A DNA stretch of 64,000 nt from Leeuwenhoekiella polynyae. GTDB taxonomy: Bacteria > Bacteroidota > Bacteroidia > Flavobacteriales > Flavobacteriaceae. The position numbers and the translations under genes were made by a program. Where the stretch lies: positions 62,001 through 126,000 of the forward strand of contig NZ_QOVK01000010.1 of NCBI RefSeq assembly GCF_004104075.1, given 5' to 3'. Below, piece after piece: positions 59,458 to 64,000 of the stretch (within the stretch, counting starts at the first letter, position 1; each line of letters opens with the position of its first letter). The notes beneath the pieces are model-generated. The model had not been told where the DNA came from, ran no database searches, and worked only from the letters and a program-made list of their open reading frames with translations.

Positions 59458-61001
59458 TAAGCTTTTGTCTGATGTGATGGTTTTAGTAAATCATTTACCG
59501 TTTTAACCGGATTGAAGGTTTCCAAAGGCACTTCAACAAATAGAGTATTCCAGCGTGCCATCGCACCGTTCCACAATCCCGGAAGTTCTAATGCTTTAAT
59601 TTCGTTTCCTCCATCTGTTTTATAAGCTATAAATGCTAAGTCTGGATTCACATAATCAAGCAGATTGTATTTTTTACCATTATAATTACGTACACCGGCA
59701 ACAATATCTACCGGATTGAAGTGTGTTGAATTTTTAAAGATCTCTCCCTGTTTAGCGTCTTTAGTGTTTACCTGTGCGCCTTCAATTATCTGCAGGGCTA
59801 CTTTACCACTTTCATCTTCAACCCAAAATGGACCACCTCCGGGCTCTCCTTCATTTTTAACCATACCGCAAACACGGATAGGTCTATCTAGTAATTCAGC
59901 TAAATAGCTTTTCTTTTCTTCTGTTGAAAAATCTGTATAATCGGAATCGATACGTGTACTGAAGTCTTCTTTTAAAAAGGTTACTAATTCCTCAAGTTCG
60001 TTTTCAGAAATTGTATTCTTATCTAAAAGTGCTGCATATTTAAATACCTGAGCTTGCTTTTCTAAAAGTAAACCGGCTAAAATACGTTTGCTTCGGGCTA
60101 AAGTTTGAATCTGATCCTGAACCAATACATTATCTATATTCTTTATAAAAATCACATCTGCATCCACATCGTTCAGGTTTTCAATCAATGCCCCGTGACC
60201 TCCGGGACGAAACAACAATGAACCGTCACCTTTACGATACAATTTATTATCCATAGTAACAGCAACAGTGTCTGTTTCCGGCTTCTGAAACGAATAATCA
60301 ACATCAAAGTTAACTCCTGTTGTATTGCTTACTGAAGCGTGAATGGTATCAAATTCTTTAACGAATGCCTCCTTATGCTCTGGCGAAACGGTAAAATGTA
60401 GTGTTGCTTTATCGCTTTTTGCCGCATATGCTGCAGCCTCATGCAAATGCTCTTCAAAAGCTGTTGCTTTGTAACATCCGTAATAATGAAATGGGATCAA
60501 GCCTTTAGGTAAATTACCGTAGTCCTCACCGTTTTCACTCATCATTGTTTTGATAAACGCATATTTCTTAGTGTTTTCATCGGCTTTGGTTTCTTCATCA
60601 AGCCCATCTATAATGTGATTGTAAAATGGAAACTCCTCATAACCGGCAAAAAACTTCTTCATATGATTATCCCCGGTACGTTCTAGATATTCATCTATTG
60701 TTTCTTTAGAAGCATTGTAGTCCTCTAAAAACTGATAGATCTTTTTAAACATACGGCTGGCAGCACCAGAGGCTGGTGTGAACTTTAAAAGATCGAGTTC
60801 TGATTTTTTATCTTCATAAAAATCTAGAAACTTCAATTCTTCTGCTTCAGCAAGTTTAAAAATTCCGTCTGATGTTGTTGCAGGTGCTACTAGTTTAACA
60901 TTAGGCACCCCATTAACAAAAAGATCAATTTGACTTTCTACCTGTTTTGCAGTTAAGCCGTGATCTTTGATTTCGTTGATTTCTTGGTCTGTAAAATTCA
61001 A
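59457..61001 (-). CDS. DUF4301 family protein
   Basis: A 514-aa cytosolic protein of the Bacteroidota DUF4301 family. The segments TPASGAASRMFKKIYQFLEDY (about 77-97, split by text) and KGDGSLLFRPGGHGALIENLN (about 255-275) resemble sugar-nucleotidyltransferase-like motifs, but no enzymatic function is established. Start is TTG at 61001 in a TTGA overlap with the nadR-like stop codon. The last base pair of the stop overlaps the arfB start. It thus lies in one coupled series: pnuC, nadR-like, DUF4301, arfB. Confidence 0.82.
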   Translation of the reverse strand: MNFTDQEINEIKDHGLTAKQVESQIDLFVNGVPNVKLVAPATTSDGIFKLAEAEELKFLDFYEDKKSELDLLKFTPASGAASRMFKKIYQFLEDYNASKETIDEYLERTGDNHMKKFFAGYEEFPFYNHIIDGLDEETKADENTKKYAFIKTMMSENGEDYGNLPKGLIPFHYYGCYKATAFEEHLHEAAAYAAKSDKATLHFTVSPEHKEAFVKEFDTIHASVSNTTGVNFDVDYSFQKPETDTVAVTMDNKLYRKGDGSLLFRPGGHGALIENLNDVDADVIFIKNIDNVLVQDQIQTLARSKRILAGLLLEKQAQVFKYAALLDKNTISENELEELVTFLKEDFSTRIDSDYTDFSTEEKKSYLAELLDRPIRVCGMVKNEGEPGGGPFWVEDESGKVALQIIEGAQVNTKDAKQGEIFKNSTHFNPVDIVAGVRNYNGKKYNLLDYVNPDLAFIAYKTDGGNEIKALELPGLWNGAMARWNTLFVEVPLETFNPVKTVNDLLKPSHQTKA

Positions 61002-61558
61002 ATTAGTAAAGAATTTAAGTGGTTGGTAATAAATTGTAGTCGTTCTTCTAGACTTCCTTTGACCAAAATGTAGGGGCGATCATTATCAATTAAAGCTTGT
61101 CTAAAATACTCGAACATTTCTTCTCGTTGTTCCGGGCGATCACGTAAATCATCTGCTTGCCAGGGCGTATCTATATATGTTAACAAATAGAGATCATACG
61201 TATTGCTTTTTGCAGCTTCTGCTACTTGGGTATCACACCATCCGTCATAGTATGCTTCGCTGTAAACCTTTGTTTCTAAAAGATCTGTGTCACAAAATAC
61301 TGTTTTTTTTCCGGAATCGACAGCTTCATTTTCCAACTTCATCTGTCCAATAGCGATGGATAGTATGTCTTGAGGTTCACAAATTTTTTGCTCTTCATCC
61401 CATTTCTGCTGAAGGTATTCCCGAGCAAACTCGGGCACCCAGGCACCATCATAATATTCTGAGAGTTTCTTTGAAAGTGTAGTCTTCCCGGTACTTTCGG
61501 GGCCAAAGAGCACGATTTTTATACAGTTTCCGGTATGTTGTTGAGGTATTTTTTCCAC
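60998..61558 (-). CDS. NadR-like nicotinamide riboside kinase
   Basis: A 186-aa ATPase similar to the kinase domain of NadR, which phosphorylates nicotinamide riboside. Walker A is GPESTGKTTL (about 19-28), followed by VPEFAREYL; a Walker B-like FCDTDLLETKVYSE lies near 90. Start is GTG at 61558 (MEKIPQQH); a longer frame up to 61678 overlaps pnuC and is not used. The start still overlaps pnuC by 40 bases. With PnuC upstream the pair fits uptake and trapping of nicotinamide riboside for NAD salvage. Confidence 0.85.
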   Translation of the reverse strand: MEKIPQQHTGNCIKIVLFGPESTGKTTLSKKLSEYYDGAWVPEFAREYLQQKWDEEQKICEPQDILSIAIGQMKLENEAVDSGKKTVFCDTDLLETKVYSEAYYDGWCDTQVAEAAKSNTYDLYLLTYIDTPWQADDLRDRPEQREEMFEYFRQALIDNDRPYILVKGSLEERLQFITNHLNSLLI

Positions 61559-62151
61559 GCGATAAAGCCATAAATAGCAAGCACAGTAAAAATAAGATAT
61601 TGAAAACTGGTAAATGTGAAGCCTTTGTAAAAATATAGGGGAACCGAAATAATATCTCCTATAATCCAATAAATCCAATTTTCAATTTTGCGTTTAGCCA
61701 TTAACCACATACCCACAAAAAATAGGGCCGTTGTAAGAGTGTCTACATAAGCCGTCCAACTATTCCATTTATCAAAAACATTGTACACAGCAAATACAAA
61801 AATGATGGTCACAATAAAAATGAAAGCAGACCAGGTATGTTCTTTTTTAGTGGTTTTTGAAATAGGCGTCACGTGCTCTGCATCTGTTTTTCTGGTCCAA
61901 ACATACCACCCGTAAACACTCATCAAGAAATAATAAGCATTGATCATCATATCACCCAGCAAACCCCATTTTAATAATAGATAGACAAAAATTGAGGTGC
62001 TAATCATTCCTATAGGATATACCCAGATATTATTCTGTTTTGAATACCAGACCGAAAGCAACCCGAAAATAACGCCCACGATCTCAAGAATAATTGATGA
62101 CGTTTCATAACCTGCATATTGCCCAAAAAAGAAATCTACAATTGAATTCAT
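61519..62151 (-). CDS. pnuC: PnuC-family ribosyl-nicotinamide (or thiamin) transporter
   Basis: A 210-aa membrane protein with about seven hydrophobic segments. PnuC landmarks are present: YSKQNNIWVYPIGMIST near 37-53, the WNSWTAYVDTLTTALFFVGMWLMAKRKIENWIYWIIGD stretch (about 128-165, given here without a break only in part of its length) with the paired Trp, Thr and Asn. It imports nicotinamide riboside; thiamin-specific relatives (PnuT) exist. The adjacent NadR-like kinase favours nicotinamide riboside. Overlaps that gene by 40 bases and lies 3 bases after the pcrB-type gene. Confidence 0.87.
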   Translation of the reverse strand: MNSIVDFFFGQYAGYETSSIILEIVGVIFGLLSVWYSKQNNIWVYPIGMISTSIFVYLLLKWGLLGDMMINAYYFLMSVYGWYVWTRKTDAEHVTPISKTTKKEHTWSAFIFIVTIIFVFAVYNVFDKWNSWTAYVDTLTTALFFVGMWLMAKRKIENWIYWIIGDIISVPLYFYKGFTFTSFQYLIFTVLAIYGFIAWKKYLNNIPETV

Positions 62152-62154
62152 ACG

Positions 62155-62880
62155 CTAAAATTCACCTTTTTCAAAAGCAGTACCTACAACTACAAGATCT
62201 GCGCCCGCCTCGTAAGCTTGCTGAAGCTTTAGAGGAGTTCTGATTCCTCCACCTACAATTAACGGAATAGAGATTGCCGACTTTACCGCCTGAATGATTT
62301 CGGTAGAAACCGATTTTAAAGCACCGCTTCCGGCCTCAAGATAAATCAATTTTTTACCAGAATATTCACCTGCAAGTGCTGTGCTTACTACACGTTCAAC
62401 ATCATGGTGTGGCAAAGCCTGTGTGTGACTCACGCGTTCTACAGCTGTTTTTATTCCGCCGTCAATCAAAATATAACCCGTGGGAATAATCTCTAGGCCT
62501 GAATGCTGTAACTGCTTTACAGACTTTATTTGTTGTCTTATTAAATACTCTGGGTTCTCACCAGATAACAGAGTTAAAAAAAGTATTCCGTCTGCTGCTT
62601 TTGAAATCTGCTTATAATCGCCTGGAAAAAGAATTACCGGCAAATCTGTATTCTTTTTTAGTATTTGAACGGTAAGTTGTGTTTGTGTCTGGGTTGCTGT
62701 GCTTCCGCCAACAAGAATGTGTGTAGTAAATTCGGGTAAGTGTAACACCTGTTGAATCAAGGTATCTTTAGAATGTTCTTCAGGATCAAAAAGGATTGCA
62801 AAACATTTTTTTTGATTCTTTGCAGCTTCCTGCAAGTCTTTATAAATCCGTTTTCCGCTCTGCGTAAATTCATCAATCAT
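62155..62880 (-). CDS. PcrB-type prenylglyceryl phosphate synthase
   Basis: A 241-aa TIM-barrel prenyltransferase of the geranylgeranylglyceryl/heptaprenylglyceryl phosphate synthase family (GGGPS/PcrB), which joins a polyprenyl diphosphate to glycerol 1-phosphate as an ether. Family motifs: LFDPEEHSKDT (Asp for Mg2+), HILVGGSTATQTQ (about 54-66), YLEAGSGA and IVGGGIRTPLKLQQAYEAGADLVVVGTAFE (last strands, split by text). Archaeal-type ether lipid chemistry in a bacterium is unusual in general, although group members occur in Bacteroidota. Prenyl chain length is unknown. Follows the PPTase gene by one base. Confidence 0.88.
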   Translation of the reverse strand: MIDEFTQSGKRIYKDLQEAAKNQKKCFAILFDPEEHSKDTLIQQVLHLPEFTTHILVGGSTATQTQTQLTVQILKKNTDLPVILFPGDYKQISKAADGILFLTLLSGENPEYLIRQQIKSVKQLQHSGLEIIPTGYILIDGGIKTAVERVSHTQALPHHDVERVVSTALAGEYSGKKLIYLEAGSGALKSVSTEIIQAVKSAISIPLIVGGGIRTPLKLQQAYEAGADLVVVGTAFEKGEF

Positions 62881-62881
62881 A

Positions 62882-63514
62882 TCAAAGCGCTAAAGCATAA
62901 ACACAGGTAAAACCTTCAAACTCCAGAAAATCAATAGCGTATTTACTTTGATTGCCGTGATAATTGATAACAGCATCCGTTTTATAATCATCAAAATCAA
63001 AATCGGTTACATTGATGTGCTGTAAAAAACTAAGCCCCTTAACTCCGTAAATCTTATAAAGTGATTCTTTAGCACCCCAAACAATGGTCAATTTTCTAAT
63101 AACAGCATCGTCATTAGCCAACGTACGGTATTCTTTCAACGGAGTAAAGCGGGAGGCAATGCGCAAAATCTTATCGCGTTGCATTTCGATATCTATACCC
63201 ACCTCAATAGCATCACTTATAATAATTGCGGTAAAATTATAAGAATGGGTGATCGAAATATGTTTACCATTATGCAAGTGTGGCTTTCCATTTTCGGTAT
63301 AATACAAATCCTGATCGGTATAACCGGCTTGATGCAAAAGGTGTCTAATACTTAAAAATCCACGGCGGTGCAGTTCAGACTTCATACTCTCAAAACGCGC
63401 TTTACAATGTGGTGTCAAATTCACATTTTGAGACAACTCCTCAAGAGGCTCTTCCACTTTCCAGATGTAAACCTGAGTGGTTGCATTAGGCGTTATAGTT
63501 TTGAAAAGTGGCAC
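62882..63514 (-). CDS. 4'-phosphopantetheinyl transferase superfamily protein
   Basis: A 210-aa Sfp/AcpT-like enzyme that transfers phosphopantetheine from CoA to a carrier-protein serine. The Mg2+-binding motif is VGIDIEMQRDKIL (about 108-120) and the second is WGAKESLYKIYG (about 152-163). Start is GTG at 63514, as no ATG is available before MPLFKT. It lies on the opposite strand from ahcY with a short divergent gap. The target carrier protein is not in the window. Confidence 0.86.
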   Translation of the reverse strand: MPLFKTITPNATTQVYIWKVEEPLEELSQNVNLTPHCKARFESMKSELHRRGFLSIRHLLHQAGYTDQDLYYTENGKPHLHNGKHISITHSYNFTAIIISDAIEVGIDIEMQRDKILRIASRFTPLKEYRTLANDDAVIRKLTIVWGAKESLYKIYGVKGLSFLQHINVTDFDFDDYKTDAVINYHGNQSKYAIDFLEFEGFTCVYALAL

Positions 63515-63534
63515 GTTAACTAGTGATTATTACG

Positions 63535-63542
63535 TATTTTTG
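63535..63542 (+). promoter_or_regulatory. Putative -7 box (TATTTTTG) of ahcY
   Basis: Exact TAnnTTTG match 30 bases before the ahcY ATG, in the short divergent gap with the PPTase gene. Confidence 0.5.
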
Positions 63543-63571
63543 CAAAAAATAAGAATTGTAAATATAAGATT

Positions 63572-64000
63572 ATGTCAACGAAAACCGTGCAATATGTTCC
63601 TTATAAAGTCAGAGATATTTCTTTGGCCGCATGGGGTAGAAAAGAAATAGAATTAGCTGAAGCAGAGATGCCGGGCCTTATGGCTCTAAGAGAAGAGTAT
63701 GGTGCTGAACAACCTTTAAAAGGGGCTCGTATTGCAGGATGTCTGCATATGACCATACAAACTGCTGTTTTAATTGAAACACTTGCGGCTCTTGGTGCAG
63801 ATGTTACTTGGAGTTCTTGTAATATTTTCTCTACTCAGGATCATGCTGCTGCAGCTATTGCTGCTGCCGGAATTCCGGTTTATGCCTGGAAAGGAATGAA
63901 TGAAGAAGAATTTAACTGGTGTATTGAGCAGACTTTATTCTTTGGTGAAGAGCGCGAGCCGTTAAATATGATTCTTGATGACGGTGGTGATTTAACCAAT
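63572..64000 (+). CDS. ahcY: Adenosylhomocysteinase, 3'-truncated by window edge
   Basis: First 143 codons of S-adenosylhomocysteine hydrolase, which splits S-adenosylhomocysteine into adenosine and homocysteine and so keeps SAM-dependent methylations running. The N-terminal family signature is clear: [23 protein letters not shown], then [22 protein letters not shown], then [17 protein letters not shown], and DDGGDLTN at the window edge. No sign of damage in the visible part. Confidence 0.95.
   Translation, partial: MSTKTVQYVPYKVRDISLAAWGRKEIELAEAEMPGLMALREEYGAEQPLKGARIAGCLHMTIQTAVLIETLAALGADVTWSSCNIFSTQDHAAAAIAAAGIPVYAWKGMNEEEFNWCIEQTLFFGEEREPLNMILDDGGDLTN

Noticed and set aside
61559-61678. 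Longer N-terminus of the NadR-like kinase
   Set aside because: The extra 40 residues are an out-of-frame reading of the pnuC 3' end; GTG 61558 gives the normal N-terminus.
1-64000. tRNA or rRNA genes
   Set aside because: No cloverleaf-like sequence with a CCA-type 3' end or rRNA segment was recognised by eye in the intergenic regions. A tRNAscan or Rfam search would settle this.

Overview
The window looks like chromosome of a marine-type member of the family Flavobacteriaceae (Bacteroidota). Supporting signs are SusC/SusD-type outer-membrane proteins, DUF4271, DUF4296, DUF4301, DUF3098 and DUF3127 proteins, the ftsX-DUF3098-uppP-truB cluster, a bacterial PcrB-type prenylglyceryl phosphate synthase, almost no Shine-Dalgarno sequences, and TAnnTTTG boxes a few to a few tens of bases before starts. 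Most genes are housekeeping. No rRNA, tRNA, CRISPR array or classical insertion sequence was seen. Both ends cut genes: a TrmN6-like methyltransferase on the left and ahcY on the right.

Layout. 0-5.3 kb: tRNA methyltransferase, glutaryl-CoA dehydrogenase, a DUF3050 protein, a phosphoesterase and two tandem SGNH hydrolases. 5.3-10.1 kb (minus): ferredoxin, a TIM-barrel protein, NifU-like and Mrp Fe-S factors, an ATL protein, a LysE exporter and TrmB. 10.4-14.3 kb: glycosyltransferase, a PhoR/PhoB-like two-component pair and a LuxE-like enzyme. 14.4-18.6 kb: Lrp regulator, saccharopine reductase-like enzyme, DUF423 and pckA. 19-25.5 kb: HemD-like, DUF4271, GT2, dihydroorotase, a lipoprotein, an epimerase and tyrS. 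25.6-31.9 kb: a HELGH-motif protein, a YugP-type peptidase, a heavily interrupted leuS and panE. 32-41.9 kb: envelope and housekeeping genes. 42.3-50.2 kb: an AT-rich SusC-SusD-esterase locus lying between hit and greA. 51.5-53.9 kb: a TonB-dependent receptor behind a TPP riboswitch. 54-57.7 kb: a hybrid histidine kinase facing an NtrC-type regulator. 58-63.5 kb: duplicated small secreted proteins, ArfB, DUF4301, NadR-like, PnuC, PcrB and a phosphopantetheinyl transferase.

The most unusual signal is leuS. Its 1155-codon frame carries a translated 418-bp element bounded by 24-bp inverted repeats (22/24 matching) that encodes a DUF559 (Vsr-like) nuclease domain. The same gene holds an ORF-less short copy of that element, a solo element end, and another end that overlaps its stop codon. 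A second, unrelated repeat family (GGCAAGCC cores; CTCGATTATCGAG palindromes) recurs in intergenic spaces, and one copy is read in frame inside the second SGNH hydrolase. Together these suggest a genome where short palindromic elements enter coding sequence and are tolerated in frame.

Start codons are often non-ATG. TTG or GTG is the best start for mrp, lysE, trmB, the DUF4271 gene, the NtrC-type gene, the DUF4301 gene, nadR and the PPTase gene. The aat gene appears to lack any ATG/GTG/TTG at its expected N-terminus.
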